From positions 1 to 64,000 of the forward strand of contig WGMZ01000009.1 in the NCBI GenBank assembly GCA_016124735.1: a stretch of 64,000 bases of DNA, written 5' to 3'. Numbering within the stretch: the stretch's first letter is position 1; each line of letters begins with the position of its first letter. The translations under genes and the position numbers were made by a program. Below the pieces are notes generated by a model, which was given only the letters and a program-made list of their open reading frames with translations, searched no databases and was not told the DNA's origin. Positions 52,497-62,762 of this stretch are shown here, piece by piece. Origin of the DNA: Bacteroidota bacterium (lineage in GTDB: Bacteria; Bacteroidota; Bacteroidia; UBA8524).

Positions 52497-53879
52497 GTGG
52501 AAGTAGCACTGCAGAAAAAAGACGGCCTAGAAGCCGTTCTAACCATTAACATCAGCAAGGACGATTACTCGCCTCGCGTGGAAGCCGAACTTAAAAAAAC
52601 CCAGAAAAAAGTAAATGTTCCGGGATTCCGTCCTGGTCATGCACCGATGGGAATGGTAAAAAAGATGTATGGGAAAGGCATTTATGTGGACGAAGTAAAT
52701 CGCCTGGCTTCCGAAGCGATGTATAATTACCTCGACGAAAATAAAATTGAATACCTGGCTCAGCCAATCATGGCCGACAATGCTGATCAGAAAATCAATT
52801 TCGATGCAGAGGAAGATTTTACCTTCATGTTCGAGATAGGACTTGCGCCTAAGGTGGATCTTGAGCTGAGCGAAAAAGACAAAGTGACCCGGTATAAAAT
52901 TACCGTTAGCGATGCAGAACTGGATAAGGAAATCGACACCATTCAACGTCGCTACTCTAAAGAAGAGACTGCTGAAACGGCTGAAGAAAAAGATATTGTT
53001 TACCTGAATGCAACCGAACTCGACGACGCCGGAAAAGCTCCGCTTGATGGTGGTGTGGCAGATAAAAACATTTCTACTACTCCTGAATTGGTAAAAGACA
53101 AAACCATCCAGAAAAAACTGGTTGGTGCCAAAGTAGGAGATGAATTCATTGCCGACATTTTCAAAATGTTCGATAACAATGAAACGGTAATCTCCAGCTC
53201 ATTGGGAATTCAGAAAGAAGGAGTTGCCGATCTGAATAAGAAATTCTCTTTCAAGGTAACAGAGATCAAACGCTTCATTCCGGCTGAATTGAATCAGGAA
53301 CTGTTTGACACTGTTTTCGGACAAGACCGCGTAAGTGATTTGGACGGATTCAAGGCTTTATTAAAAGAAGATCTTGAAAAATACTATGCTCAGGAAGCAG
53401 AAAATATGTTCGAGCATAATGTAGATCATCTTATCTACGACAAACATATTTTCGATCTGCCTGAACAATTCCTGAAACGTTGGTTGGTAGAAAACAACAA
53501 GGAAGACTTTTCGCCTGAGAATATTGAGCAGAAATACCAGGACGAGGCACGTCAGCTTCGTTATGTTTTAGTGCGCAATAAGGTACTGGCCGATAACGAC
53601 ATTAAAATTAGTCAGGAAGATGTTGAGAACATGAGTATGGCATACAGTGCACAGATGTTGCGCCAGTATGGCATGCCAAATGCCGATGAAGCATTGATCC
53701 GTCAGATTTCTGAAAACAATAAAAAAGAAGCTGGCTACATGAACCGTGTAACCGATATGGTTGCTCAGCGTAAATTCATGGAAGTAGCGAAATCAAAGGT
53801 GAAAGCCGTAGAAAAAGAAGTAGGTGTAGAAGAATTCTACGACATCATCAAAAAACACAACGAGGAACACAATCACTAA
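52497..53879 (+). CDS. tig: Trigger factor, ribosome-associated chaperone
   Basis: A 460-aa chaperone and peptidyl-prolyl isomerase that binds nascent chains at the ribosome exit. The ribosome-binding N-domain (about 1-120) includes the motif VPGFRPGHAPMGMVKKMYGK. A degenerate PPIase-like part follows, and the long helical C-domain forms the cradle. The start is GTG at 52497; the longer frame runs back through the tRNA gene and must be false. Only 13 bp separate it from the tRNA terminator, so its expression probably depends on read-through from the tRNA-Leu promoter. It is followed by clpP and clpX, the classic tig-clpP-clpX order. Confidence 0.95.
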   Translation: MEVALQKKDGLEAVLTINISKDDYSPRVEAELKKTQKKVNVPGFRPGHAPMGMVKKMYGKGIYVDEVNRLASEAMYNYLDENKIEYLAQPIMADNADQKINFDAEEDFTFMFEIGLAPKVDLELSEKDKVTRYKITVSDAELDKEIDTIQRRYSKEETAETAEEKDIVYLNATELDDAGKAPLDGGVADKNISTTPELVKDKTIQKKLVGAKVGDEFIADIFKMFDNNETVISSSLGIQKEGVADLNKKFSFKVTEIKRFIPAELNQELFDTVFGQDRVSDLDGFKALLKEDLEKYYAQEAENMFEHNVDHLIYDKHIFDLPEQFLKRWLVENNKEDFSPENIEQKYQDEARQLRYVLVRNKVLADNDIKISQEDVENMSMAYSAQMLRQYGMPNADEALIRQISENNKKEAGYMNRVTDMVAQRKFMEVAKSKVKAVEKEVGVEEFYDIIKKHNEEHNH

Positions 53880-53900
53880 TTGGTGCTCTGTTTACCGATT

Positions 53901-53930
53901 AAATCCCGGCCATGGTAGGGATTTTTTTAT
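53901..53930 (+). terminator. Rho-independent terminator after tig
   Basis: AAATCCC and GGGATTT form a stem with a short central loop, followed by seven T. Confidence 0.85.
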
Positions 53931-54016
53931 GCCAAGCAGTCAAGTGAACCCCTGTGGCACCAATTTAGTGCTGGCCTTTGTAAACTTTTTTATAGTATTG
54001 TTCAATCGATAAAACT

Positions 54017-54688
54017 ATGGATTACGGTAAAGAATTTAGAAAATACGCAACAAAACATGCAGGCATTAGCAGCCTGACTACGGATAAATTCATCTCTTCA
54101 GTAGAAGGGATGACCCGCACCGTTATTGAAGAACGTCCGGTTAACTTCCGTGAGATTGATGTGTTCTCACGCCTGATGGCCGACCGCATCATCTTCCTTG
54201 GAACAGCCATTGACGACTATATCGCCAATATTGTTCAGGCCCAAATGCTCTTTTTGGAATCCATGGACAATCGCCGCGATATTCAAATGTATATCAACAG
54301 TCCGGGGGGGTCTGTTTATGCCGGATTAGGCATCTACGATACCATGCAATACATTGGCCCGGATGTAGCTACCATTTGCACCGGAATGGCAGCCTCCATG
54401 GGAGCCGTTTTGCTTTGTGCCGGTGCCGATGGAAAAAGAACCGGACTCAAACACAGTCGCGTTATGATTCATCAACCAATGGGAGGAGCGCAAGGTCAGG
54501 AATCTGATATTGAAATTACTGCTCGCGAAATCAAGAAATTGAAAGGTGAACTCTATGATATCATTGCTACCCATTCCAAAAATGATGTCAAGAAGATTGA
54601 AAAAGATGCCGATCGTGATTACTGGATGATTGCCGAAGAAGCCAAAAAATACGGTATGATAGATGAAGTGCTTATTAAAAGCAAATAA
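54017..54688 (+). CDS. clpP: ATP-dependent Clp protease proteolytic subunit
   Basis: A 223-aa serine peptidase that forms the tetradecamer chamber of ClpXP. The triad is Ser127 (GMAASMGA), His152 (MIHQPMGG) and Asp201 (DADRDY). The strand and helix core [12 protein letters not shown] is typical. The N-terminus is longer than in E. coli by some residues, as usual in Bacteroidota. It lies between tig and clpX, each with its own terminator or promoter signal, so the three genes can be expressed separately. Confidence 0.97.
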   Translation: MDYGKEFRKYATKHAGISSLTTDKFISSVEGMTRTVIEERPVNFREIDVFSRLMADRIIFLGTAIDDYIANIVQAQMLFLESMDNRRDIQMYINSPGGSVYAGLGIYDTMQYIGPDVATICTGMAASMGAVLLCAGADGKRTGLKHSRVMIHQPMGGAQGQESDIEITAREIKKLKGELYDIIATHSKNDVKKIEKDADRDYWMIAEEAKKYGMIDEVLIKSK

Positions 54689-54739
54689 TTCAGGCAGTTC
54701 GCTTAAGTAACAAATAACTGTTGCCTGTAACTGAAATTT

Positions 54740-54770
54740 GAAAGGGTCGGTTTACCGGCCCTTTCTGTTT
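54740..54770 (+). terminator. Rho-independent terminator after clpP
   Basis: An 11-bp stem (GAAAGGGTCGG with CCGGCCCTTTC, one G-T pair) around TTTA is followed by a T-rich tract. Confidence 0.88.
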
Positions 54771-54803
54771 TCTTAAAAGCAGTTACCCAAAACACAACGC
54801 TAA

Positions 54804-54836
54804 TTTCATGTAACCCATAAATTGGTTTTATCTTTG
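54804..54836 (+). promoter_or_regulatory. Promoter of clpX
   Basis: A perfect -7 box TATCTTTG (54829-54836) has TTTC (54804-54807) 21 nt upstream; the ATG follows at 54853. With the terminator at 54740 it gives clpX its own transcript. Confidence 0.7.
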
Positions 54837-54852
54837 TACTTTAAAGATTCTA

Positions 54853-56091
54853 ATGGTAAAAGGAAAAGAACAGCATTGCTCATTCTGCGGGCGTCCGAAA
54901 TCTCAGACCCTGATGCTGATCAGCGGAAGCGAAGGTCATATTTGCAATTTTTGCATTGACGAGGCGAATAAAATAATCGAGATTGAATTAGGAAGCTCCT
55001 CTATTAAGTCAGGGAAGGAAAAATCAAAATCGGATTTCAAGCTTCCAAAGCCTTCCGAAATAAAATCCTATCTGGACCAATATGTAATCGGACAGGATGA
55101 AGCCAAAAAAGTCCTTTCTGTTGCTGTATACAATCATTACAAACGTATCAAACAAAAGAAATCCAAAGATGAGGTGGAACTGGAAAAGTCCAATATCCTC
55201 ATGATTGGTGAAACAGGCACCGGAAAAACATTGCTGGCCAAAACACTGGCTCGGGTATTGGATGTACCATTTTGTATTGCCGACGCCACTGTATTCACCG
55301 AAGCAGGATATGTGGGCGAAGATGTAGAAAGTACAATTTCCCGTCTTCTGCAAGCTGCAGATTACGATGTGGAATCTGCCGAAAGGGGTATCATCTATAT
55401 TGATGAAATTGACAAAATTGCCCGAAAAGGAGACAACCCTTCCATCACCCGCGATGTAAGCGGCGAAGGAGTACAACAAGGATTGCTTAAAATATTGGAG
55501 GGAACCGTATCCAATGTTCCACCACAAGGAGGCAGAAAGCATCCGGACCAAAAATATATTCAGGTAAATACCTCCAATATTCTTTTCATAGTTGGCGGCG
55601 CCTTCGAAGGAATCGACAAAATGATTGAAAGACGCATTGCCACGCAGGCAATAGGGTTCAAGTCAAACGACGAAATCCAGTACGATTCAGAAAATCTGTA
55701 TCAATATGTCAGCGCATCCGATTTGAAAACTTACGGTTTGATTCCGGAAATTATTGGCCGATTGCCTGTTTTGACGCACCTCAATCCTTTGAGTAAAGAC
55801 TCATTGCGTAGAATCCTGACCGAGCCAAAAAATGCATTGATTCGTCAATACACGAAGTTGTTTGAATTGGAAGGTCACGAATTAAAATTTACGGAAGATG
55901 CCATCGACAGCATTGTGGAGCATGCTTTTGAAAGTAAATTGGGTGCCAGAGGACTTCGAGGTATTTGCGAAGCGGTAATGCTTGATTTGATGTACGATTC
56001 TCCGGAAGATGATAAACAAACCATCGTAGTTGATGCCAAGTTCGTGGCCAGCTATCTGAAAAAGGAGAAGAATAAACTGAAAGTCGCTTAA
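54853..56091 (+). CDS. clpX: ATP-dependent Clp protease ATP-binding subunit ClpX
   Basis: A 412-aa AAA+ unfoldase that recognises tagged substrates and feeds them to ClpP. The N-terminal zinc domain has C9, C12, C31 and C34. Walker A GETGTGKT is at residues 119-126, the GYVGED pore loop at 151-156 and Walker B IIYIDEID at 179-186. The C-terminal small domain ends in [20 protein letters not shown] (20 residues). It has its own promoter at 54804 and lies 165 bp after clpP, which is its functional partner. Confidence 0.97.
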   Translation: MVKGKEQHCSFCGRPKSQTLMLISGSEGHICNFCIDEANKIIEIELGSSSIKSGKEKSKSDFKLPKPSEIKSYLDQYVIGQDEAKKVLSVAVYNHYKRIKQKKSKDEVELEKSNILMIGETGTGKTLLAKTLARVLDVPFCIADATVFTEAGYVGEDVESTISRLLQAADYDVESAERGIIYIDEIDKIARKGDNPSITRDVSGEGVQQGLLKILEGTVSNVPPQGGRKHPDQKYIQVNTSNILFIVGGAFEGIDKMIERRIATQAIGFKSNDEIQYDSENLYQYVSASDLKTYGLIPEIIGRLPVLTHLNPLSKDSLRRILTEPKNALIRQYTKLFELEGHELKFTEDAIDSIVEHAFESKLGARGLRGICEAVMLDLMYDSPEDDKQTIVVDAKFVASYLKKEKNKLKVA

Positions 56092-56163
56092 TACTGTTTT
56101 AGGAAATCATCCGAAAAAATTTTCGGAGTAAAATCGCGCATATTCAATATCTTGGCCTCCTGA

Positions 56164-57507
56164 ATGCAGGAAATCGTCAAGAATAACAAACGAATTATGA
56201 ATTCGTGGGCCATTTACGACATGGCCAACTCGGTGTATTCGCTTTGTATTGCAACAGCAATATTTCCTCCTTATTACGATAATCTGACCAGTGTCAGAAA
56301 TGCTTTCAACGAAGAAATTTCAAGGGATATGGTATCCATATTCGGAATACAGCTGAAGAATTCTGTGGTGTACGAATATGGATTGTCATTCGCCTTCTTG
56401 ACCATCGCTTTCCTTTCGCCAATTCTTTCAGGCATTGCCGATTATACCGGTAATAAAAAAGGGTTCATGAAGTTTTTCGTTTACCTGGGGTCTCTGAGCT
56501 GTGCGGGTTTATTCTTCTTCGAAAGTACCTATTATCGGTACGAACTCCTTCAGAATCCCAATTTTGCTCCCGATGTCACCTGGCCCATCCTCTGTTTTGT
56601 ATTGGCCACCATAGGTTTCTCGGGGAGCTTTGTTTTCTATAACTCATATCTGCCGGAAATATGCACGCCCGATCGCTTTGAAAAACTAAGTGCCAAAGGT
56701 TTCGCTATGGGCTATGGGGGGTCTGTTATTTTACTCATCATCAATCTGATGATGATTCAGATGCCAGACCTTTTTCATATCGCCAGCAAAGGTGAAGCCG
56801 CCCGCATTGCCTTTCTTACTGTTGGCATTTGGTGGGCCGGTATTTCACAGATTACTTTTTATAACCTTCCATCTACTTCTCACAGACAGAAGGTTACTTC
56901 CCATATTTTGTTGAATGGCTTCCGTGAGTTAAAACGTGTTTTTCACGATTTAAAAGTACAATCGAAGCTCCGTGGATTTCTGTTAGCCTTTTTCTTTCTC
57001 AGCATGGGATTGCAAACCGTGATGTTTGTAGCCAGCCTCTTCGGAAAAAAGGTTCTTAATATGCCCACACCCAAACTGATTATTACTGTGCTTTTGATTC
57101 AGTTAATTGCCATACCGGGATCCTATTTCTTTGCATGGAGCTCCAATAAAAGGGGAAATATTCCAACTCTGGGTATGTCGACGATAGTGTGGATTGGCGT
57201 CTGTATTGCCGCCTATTTTACTACTGAACACTACCAGTTTTACATCATTGCTGCGGTAGTTGGTTTTGTCATGGGAGGCGTACAATCCTTATGCCGTGCC
57301 ACCTTTACCCGTTTGCTAAACCGGGAACATGATACTGCTTCCTACTACAGCTTTTACGATGCTACCGAAAAGATTGCCATTGTTCTGGGTACTTTGAGCT
57401 ACGGCATTATCGACCACTACTACAACATGCGCCAATCTGTACTCGCATTGATGGTGTTTTTCCTTATTGCAGCGCTTATGCTGTGGCGAATTCGCAGAGT
57501 GCGTTAA
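56164..57507 (+). CDS. UMF1/Atg22-like MFS transporter
   Basis: A 447-aa membrane protein with about twelve transmembrane helices. The opening SWAIYDMANSVYSLCIATAIFP (in parts) and the next loop with ILSGIADYTGNKKG mark the UMF1 (Atg22-like) branch of the major facilitator superfamily, whose eukaryotic members export amino acids from vacuoles. Other marks are SFVFYNSYLPEI and GFVMGGVQSLCRATFTRLL. The substrate in bacteria is not known. ATG at 56164 is the likely start; an internal ATG eleven codons later is possible. It follows clpX by about 70 bp and precedes the thiolase gene. Confidence 0.92.
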   Translation: MQEIVKNNKRIMNSWAIYDMANSVYSLCIATAIFPPYYDNLTSVRNAFNEEISRDMVSIFGIQLKNSVVYEYGLSFAFLTIAFLSPILSGIADYTGNKKGFMKFFVYLGSLSCAGLFFFESTYYRYELLQNPNFAPDVTWPILCFVLATIGFSGSFVFYNSYLPEICTPDRFEKLSAKGFAMGYGGSVILLIINLMMIQMPDLFHIASKGEAARIAFLTVGIWWAGISQITFYNLPSTSHRQKVTSHILLNGFRELKRVFHDLKVQSKLRGFLLAFFFLSMGLQTVMFVASLFGKKVLNMPTPKLIITVLLIQLIAIPGSYFFAWSSNKRGNIPTLGMSTIVWIGVCIAAYFTTEHYQFYIIAAVVGFVMGGVQSLCRATFTRLLNREHDTASYYSFYDATEKIAIVLGTLSYGIIDHYYNMRQSVLALMVFFLIAALMLWRIRRVR

Positions 57508-57560
57508 GCATTTCACGATTATCCTCCGCCTGACGAGCGGAATCCTTAAATTTGCCTCCA

Positions 57561-58760
57561 ATGAAAACTGTTTATGTCATTGACGCCGTTCGCACGGCGA
57601 TAGGGAAATATGCCGGAACACTGGCTACCGAAAGACCAGATGATCTTGCCGCATTTGTCATTAAGGCCATTATGGAAAGAAATCAGGGAGTTGATTATGC
57701 GGAGATTGAGGATGTCATCTTTGGTGCAGCCAACCAGGCGGGAGAGGATAACCGGAATGTAGCCCGCATGGCCGTCCTCCTTGCAGGGTTACCCGTCAAT
57801 GTTCCGGGGCTCACGGTAAATCGTCTTTGCGCGAGTGGTTTGCAGGCGATCATTCAAGCCGCACAGGGTATTCAGCTGGGTGCTGGCGAGTTGTATATAG
57901 CCGGTGGGGTAGAAAGCATGAGCCGGGCACCATTTGTAATGGCGAAAGCAGACAAAGCTTTCGACCGCGTCCCTGAAATTTACGATACCACAATAGGCTG
58001 GCGCTTTACCAATAAACGATTATCCGACATGTACTATCCTTTTTCCATGGGAGAAACAGCAGAAAATGTGGCGGAACGCTGGAAACTAACTCGTGAGGAA
58101 CAGGATGTCTTTGCGCATGAATCCCAACGACGCTATAAAGAAGCCCATATAGCGGGGAAATTTAAAAATGAGATTGTACCCTACTCTATTTCTCAGAGAA
58201 AGGGAGACCCCATTGTTTTTGATAAAGATGAACATCCTCGATTGACATCGGTAGATGTCCTCGCAGGATTAAAACCTGCATTTAAAAAGGACGGAAGTGT
58301 AACAGCAGGAAACTCTTCCGGAGTGAACGACGGTGCTTCTGCCCTATTGCTTGCTTCAGAAGATGCCGTGAAAAAATACAACCTGAAACCAATGGCCCGT
58401 TTTGTTTCATTCGGAGCCGCCGGCGTGGATCCGGCAATTATGGGTGTAGGACCTATTCCTGCCTCACAGAAAGCCCTGCAACGCGCGGGACTCACTTCAA
58501 AGGATTTGGATTTGGTGGAACTGAACGAGGCATTTGCTTCACAAAGCATTGTTTGCCGCAGAGAACTCAATCTGGACCCGGAGAAAGTCAATGTCAATGG
58601 AGGAGCTATAGCGATTGGTCATCCACTTGGGGCAAGTGGAGCCCGTATTACAACGACTCTACTGCATGAAATGCACAAACGGGAGGGCTCCCGCTTTGGT
58701 CTGGCTACCATGTGCATTGGTGTAGGTCAAGGCCTTGCCGGGATATTTGAGAAAGTTTGA
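57561..58760 (+). CDS. Acetyl-CoA acyltransferase, 3-oxoadipyl-CoA thiolase-like
   Basis: A 399-aa thiolase that splits a 3-oxoacyl-CoA with free CoA. The nucleophile is Cys90 ([10 protein letters not shown]); the general base pair is His354 ([12 protein letters not shown]) and Cys385 (TMCIGVGQG). The segment [11 protein letters not shown] followed by a DTTIGWRF stretch resembles PaaJ/PcaF, which act in phenylacetate or aromatic degradation, rather than FadA. No other pathway genes are near, so the precise substrate is left open. ATG at 57561 is chosen; a TTG three codons upstream falls inside a -7 box. A bidirectional terminator follows. Confidence 0.95.
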   Translation: MKTVYVIDAVRTAIGKYAGTLATERPDDLAAFVIKAIMERNQGVDYAEIEDVIFGAANQAGEDNRNVARMAVLLAGLPVNVPGLTVNRLCASGLQAIIQAAQGIQLGAGELYIAGGVESMSRAPFVMAKADKAFDRVPEIYDTTIGWRFTNKRLSDMYYPFSMGETAENVAERWKLTREEQDVFAHESQRRYKEAHIAGKFKNEIVPYSISQRKGDPIVFDKDEHPRLTSVDVLAGLKPAFKKDGSVTAGNSSGVNDGASALLLASEDAVKKYNLKPMARFVSFGAAGVDPAIMGVGPIPASQKALQRAGLTSKDLDLVELNEAFASQSIVCRRELNLDPEKVNVNGGAIAIGHPLGASGARITTTLLHEMHKREGSRFGLATMCIGVGQGLAGIFEKV

Positions 58761-58776
58761 TACTCTCCGGAATAAA

Positions 58777-58811
58777 CAAAAAACCCCGAAGTTTCCTTCG
58801 GGGTTTTTTAG
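58777..58811. terminator. Bidirectional Rho-independent terminator
   Basis: AAAAAACCCCGAAG and CTTCGGGGTTTTTT pair around TTTC with flanking A and T runs. It can stop both the thiolase gene and the DUF4920 gene. Confidence 0.9.
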
Positions 58812-58827
58812 TTTGAAATGACTGCAT

Positions 58828-59280
58828 TTATTGGATGATAATTCCAGTTGCTTCAAAACGCAATTCGCGTTTCGGCTCTGTAATGGCATCAATCTCTTCC
58901 TGAGATTTCTTCGCATCGACAGCATAATGTTTCAGCTCATCTACAGAAGTTTCCTTCCAGTACATTCGGCCTTCAGCTATTGCTGTTTTGCCAGAGCAAT
59001 CTTTTGGCAATTGAAAAGCATGATCCTTGGTAATGACCATCATTGTTTTGCCATCGCCTAAATCGTATTTATACCAGCAACCTTCTGCCTGACATACCTG
59101 CTGAACTGTTCCGACAATTTTCCCCTGCATCTCAGGCTGATCTCCCATGGATGCAATAAAATCGTTGACTGCAACGGCACCATCTCCTGTGATGGTCTCT
59201 CCGAAATTTCCGGTCTTAGGTGTTTGTTTACATGCTGCAAAAAGCACAACGCCCAGCAGCAAAAATCCAAGTTTCTTCAT
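58828..59280 (-). CDS. DUF4920 family lipoprotein
   Basis: A 150-aa lipoprotein with a lipobox at LFAAC (Cys17). The mature part matches DUF4920, an OB-fold-like small domain: NFGETITGDGAVAVNDF, GTVQQVCQAEGCWYKYDL (paired cysteines) and a late YWKETSVDELKHYA. The two cysteines could bind metal or pair. The ATG shares bases with the stop of the S46 peptidase gene (TAATG), so it is coupled to it, perhaps as an accessory protein. The function is unknown. Confidence 0.9.
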   Translation of the reverse strand: MKKLGFLLLGVVLFAACKQTPKTGNFGETITGDGAVAVNDFIASMGDQPEMQGKIVGTVQQVCQAEGCWYKYDLGDGKTMMVITKDHAFQLPKDCSGKTAIAEGRMYWKETSVDELKHYAVDAKKSQEEIDAITEPKRELRFEATGIIIQ

Positions 59281-61436
59281 TATTTCATCAAGTTTAATTC
59301 GTTGATAATATTGGTCGCATCAAAATATTTATCAATTATAAACAATACATATCGGATGTCTACATTGATGCAACGTTTGTATTTCGGATCATAAACGATA
59401 TCACCGCTCATAGCTTCCCAGTTTCCATCAAAAGCCAATCCAATTAATTCACCATTTCCGTTGATTACCGGCGAGCCGGAATTACCTCCTGTAATATCAT
59501 TGTTGGTAATAAATCCGACATGAAGCTGACCGTTCTCATCTGCATATTGGCCATAATTCTTGGCGTTGTACAAATCAATCAACTTGCCTGGTAGGTCAAA
59601 TTCATAATTACCCGGGATGTATTTTTCCATCACCCCCTCGATGGTGGTATAGAAGCTATAAAAGACTCCATCTTTTGGTTTGTATGGTTGCACTGAACCA
59701 TAGGTAAGTCTCAGTGTAGAGTTTGCATCCGGGTACTGAACCATTTTAGGATCCATCTCCATCAATCCTTTGAGATAGGTGCGCATCATCAGCGCTTTGG
59801 TTTCGTAGTAAGCCCTAACCTGGGTTTGGAAATTCGCCACATAATGCTGGTAGAATGAAGTAGCATATTCGTATACCGGGTCTTTCTGAAGTTTTTTAAG
59901 GGACGGATTATCTAAAAATGCCATCAACTTCTCTGAAGAGTTGAACATGGTCTTTTTAAAACAATCCGCAGCATAGGCCTTGAATGCATTCTCGGGGTTT
60001 AATTTTTTGTATTTTTTGAGAATGGTAGCGATGATGGCCGGGTGCTGTTCTTTAGGAATATTGGTATAATACAAATACAAAGTAGCCGCCATGATATTCT
60101 CATCTACAACAAGGTTGTATGATTCAAATAAGCTCGGCACCGCTCCTTTATATTTTTCAATAGCCTTATTCAGCTCTTCTTTCTTTGATTTATCTGCCAT
60201 TAAAGCTTCCAATCCGGAAAACTGGATGGCATTTTTAACCGTACCGCTGGCAAATATTCCCTCATTCAAGTAAATCGGTTGCAAGGCCACATTCGCGTAT
60301 GTATTGTTCGCCTGACGCAGATTATTTAATACGGTAGAATATTCAGGCTTATTTTGCGCCCAAGCTTCAAATTTCGTTTCGATTTCGCGTTTTTCATCTA
60401 CTACATGTAAACGCTTTAACTGCTCCGTTTGTCCAATAAAATATTTCCAGTAATTGGCAATCTGAGCATAGTCAGCAGAGAGCAATAAACGCAGGCTATC
60501 GCTCTTTTTCATTTCTTCCATCATCAACTTCAGGCGTGCATCACGCAGAGTTACAATGGCTGGGTTGGTTTTGTTGATAGCAACTTCCAACTCATAGGAG
60601 GTGGCATATCTGTTGGTGCGGCCCGGGTATCCAAAAACCATGGAGAAGTCGCCTTCTTTTACCCCTTTCAAAGATACAGGCAAAGAATATTTTGGAGTAT
60701 AGGGAACATTCGCCTCGTTGAATGGAGCAGGCATGTTATCCGGTCCTGCATAAATACGGAACATGGAAAAATCGCCCGTATGACGTGGCCACATCCAGTT
60801 GTCTGTATCTCCGCCGTATTTTCCTATGCTTTGTGGAGGAACGCCAACCAAACGGATATCCTGAAAGCGTTCCATCACAAATAAAATGAATTGGTTATTA
60901 TCAAAAATTCCTTTAACAGTAGCTGTATAGTGCGAATTCGACGTTACTTCCTGTTCAATCTGCTCACTTATTTCTTTGATTTTCGCTTTCCGTTCGTCCT
61001 CACCGAGTCCTTTCACTTCGGGTAGAATGCGGTCACTTACATCCTCCATACGAACAAGGACAGCTGCCCAAAGTCCTTTGGCCGGACGTTCCTGATCCAG
61101 GCTTTTTGCAAAAAATCCATTGTCAAGAATATTGTCCTGTGTAGTTGACAAAGAAGCAACAGATTCGTAACCGCAGTGGTGATTGGTTAAGACCAGCCCC
61201 TTATCTGAGATGATTTCGCCAGTACAAAACCCACCAAACCAAACAATTGCGTCTTTCATTGCAGCCTGGTTGGCGCTGTAAATTTGTTCCGGACTAAGCT
61301 TGAGTCCAAGTCGCTGCATTTCAGCGTAGTTGTAATCTTTTAATAAGATTGGCAGCCACATCCCTTCGTCGAAGGATCCGGCCCATGAACTAACTATGGT
61401 CAGAAAAGCGACCAAAGAGGTAAAAATTCGTTTCAT
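59280..61436 (-). CDS. S46 family dipeptidyl-peptidase (DPP7/DPP11-like)
   Basis: A 718-aa exported serine peptidase that removes dipeptides from peptide N-termini in the periplasm, feeding amino-acid catabolism. The signal peptide is at residues 1-19. Catalytic His86 lies in TNHHCGY, and Ser653 in GGNSGSP close to the C-terminus; the Asp lies between, probably in the GDTDNWMWPRHTGDF region. The residues after the Ser (LAFDGNWEAMSGDI) have Gly where DPP11 is said to differ, so DPP7 type is more likely, but this needs an alignment. A -7 box lies 23 nt before the ATG. Confidence 0.95.
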   Translation of the reverse strand: MKRIFTSLVAFLTIVSSWAGSFDEGMWLPILLKDYNYAEMQRLGLKLSPEQIYSANQAAMKDAIVWFGGFCTGEIISDKGLVLTNHHCGYESVASLSTTQDNILDNGFFAKSLDQERPAKGLWAAVLVRMEDVSDRILPEVKGLGEDERKAKIKEISEQIEQEVTSNSHYTATVKGIFDNNQFILFVMERFQDIRLVGVPPQSIGKYGGDTDNWMWPRHTGDFSMFRIYAGPDNMPAPFNEANVPYTPKYSLPVSLKGVKEGDFSMVFGYPGRTNRYATSYELEVAINKTNPAIVTLRDARLKLMMEEMKKSDSLRLLLSADYAQIANYWKYFIGQTEQLKRLHVVDEKREIETKFEAWAQNKPEYSTVLNNLRQANNTYANVALQPIYLNEGIFASGTVKNAIQFSGLEALMADKSKKEELNKAIEKYKGAVPSLFESYNLVVDENIMAATLYLYYTNIPKEQHPAIIATILKKYKKLNPENAFKAYAADCFKKTMFNSSEKLMAFLDNPSLKKLQKDPVYEYATSFYQHYVANFQTQVRAYYETKALMMRTYLKGLMEMDPKMVQYPDANSTLRLTYGSVQPYKPKDGVFYSFYTTIEGVMEKYIPGNYEFDLPGKLIDLYNAKNYGQYADENGQLHVGFITNNDITGGNSGSPVINGNGELIGLAFDGNWEAMSGDIVYDPKYKRCINVDIRYVLFIIDKYFDATNIINELNLMK

Positions 61437-61459
61437 GTATCGATTAAATTTAGTCGCGA

Positions 61460-61467
61460 CAAAGGTA
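61460..61467 (-). promoter_or_regulatory. -7 promoter box of the S46 peptidase/DUF4920 operon
   Basis: TACCTTTG on the minus strand fits TAnnTTTG exactly and lies 23 nt before the ATG at 61436. No clear -33 element is visible. Confidence 0.55.
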
Positions 61468-61616
61468 TGTTTTTGTGCCGCAACCTCACGGCATTGCCAT
61501 CAATCTGTAAAAAAAATCCGGACAAAATCAATCTGCAGGAAACTTTCCCGTAACACATATTTAACACTGGCTTAATAAAGGCTCAGTAATCCAATTGCAC
61601 CTTTGCAAGCAAATTC

Positions 61617-62762
61617 ATGGAAACATCCGGTACCAGCTCACTTTTAAGCAATTCCCCTTCAAGCAAGACAGGCAAAGGCATGAACTTCATACAAAGAGAA
61701 AAATATTTTCTGCTACTCGTATTAGTAGGCTTTGCTGTTTCCATCATATTTTATCAGAACCCTGCTATTGCCATGTGGATCGGTTTTGGCTTTGCGGCAT
61801 ATTCTGCTATTGCCAACGACAGCATTCAGACCATCGGAACATTTATCGGTTCCAATAGCGAAAAAAAATGGTGGGTGCTTTGGTTGTTTATTGGCCTGAT
61901 ATTTTTAGTGACCGTTACATACAGCTGGGTTGTTTTTGACGGCGATGTGTCTTATGAAAGGTTGATGTCGAAAGATAAAGCCAGCGGTCAGCTTTTATAC
62001 CCTCACCCGACCAGCTTTAGCTATTTGCAAATTGCCGCTCCGCTGATCCTCCTGATAATTACCCGGATGAAAATGCCGGTTTCAACAACATTTCTTTTGT
62101 TGAGCGCATTTACAATCAATGCCGGTGGTATCACTAAAATGCTCACAAAAAGCTTGAGCGGCTATGCTATTGCTTTTGTGCTTTCCATTATCGTTTATGC
62201 CGTTTTCAATGGTCTTATCCGAAAGTATTTCAGCAGTCGTAAACCAGCCAAAGGCTGGGTGGTAGCTCAATGGATTACCTCCGGAACACTGTGGAGCATC
62301 TGGGTGATGCAAGACGCAGCGAACATCTCTGTTTATCTGCCCAGGCATTTGGACCTACCCCAGTTTCTTGGGTTTTCCTTATGCATTTTCTTTGGATTGG
62401 GACTCCTCTTCTATTTGCGCGGAGACAAGATTCAGGGTATAGTAACGGAGAAAACACAAATTACAGATTTACGTGCGGCTACTCTCGTGAATTTGGTCTA
62501 TTCCTCCATCATGTTTTATCATTTGGTAGACAGCACGATTCCCATGAGTACCACCTGGGTATTTTTAGGGCTGTTGGGAGGCAGAGAAATTACCATCAAT
62601 TTTATGCGACGTAAATCCGGCCAACTTCATGCCTTGAAGGCTGTTCGGCTTGCTGGCAAAGATATGTTGTATGCTACATTCGGGCTGCTTGTTTCGATCC
62701 TGATAGCCATGGGCGTAAACGACGGTGTCCGCCAGGACATTCTCAATCTATTCAGCTTTTAA
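61617..62762 (+). CDS. Polytopic membrane protein, possibly PiT-like transporter
   Basis: A 381-aa protein with about nine or ten membrane helices. The early motif ANDSIQTIGTFIGSN and the later MQDAANISVYLPR resemble the paired ND...GT and D-x-A-N signatures of inorganic phosphate transporters (PiT/PHO4), but the match is weak and the usual GANDVANAFG is absent. It is known to me only as a conserved hypothetical. The start at 61617 is uncertain; an ATG at 61680 would remove a Ser-rich 21-residue N-terminus. Its 3' end overlaps the convergent MATE gene by 15 bp. Confidence 0.7.
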   Translation: METSGTSSLLSNSPSSKTGKGMNFIQREKYFLLLVLVGFAVSIIFYQNPAIAMWIGFGFAAYSAIANDSIQTIGTFIGSNSEKKWWVLWLFIGLIFLVTVTYSWVVFDGDVSYERLMSKDKASGQLLYPHPTSFSYLQIAAPLILLIITRMKMPVSTTFLLLSAFTINAGGITKMLTKSLSGYAIAFVLSIIVYAVFNGLIRKYFSSRKPAKGWVVAQWITSGTLWSIWVMQDAANISVYLPRHLDLPQFLGFSLCIFFGLGLLFYLRGDKIQGIVTEKTQITDLRAATLVNLVYSSIMFYHLVDSTIPMSTTWVFLGLLGGREITINFMRRKSGQLHALKAVRLAGKDMLYATFGLLVSILIAMGVNDGVRQDILNLFSF

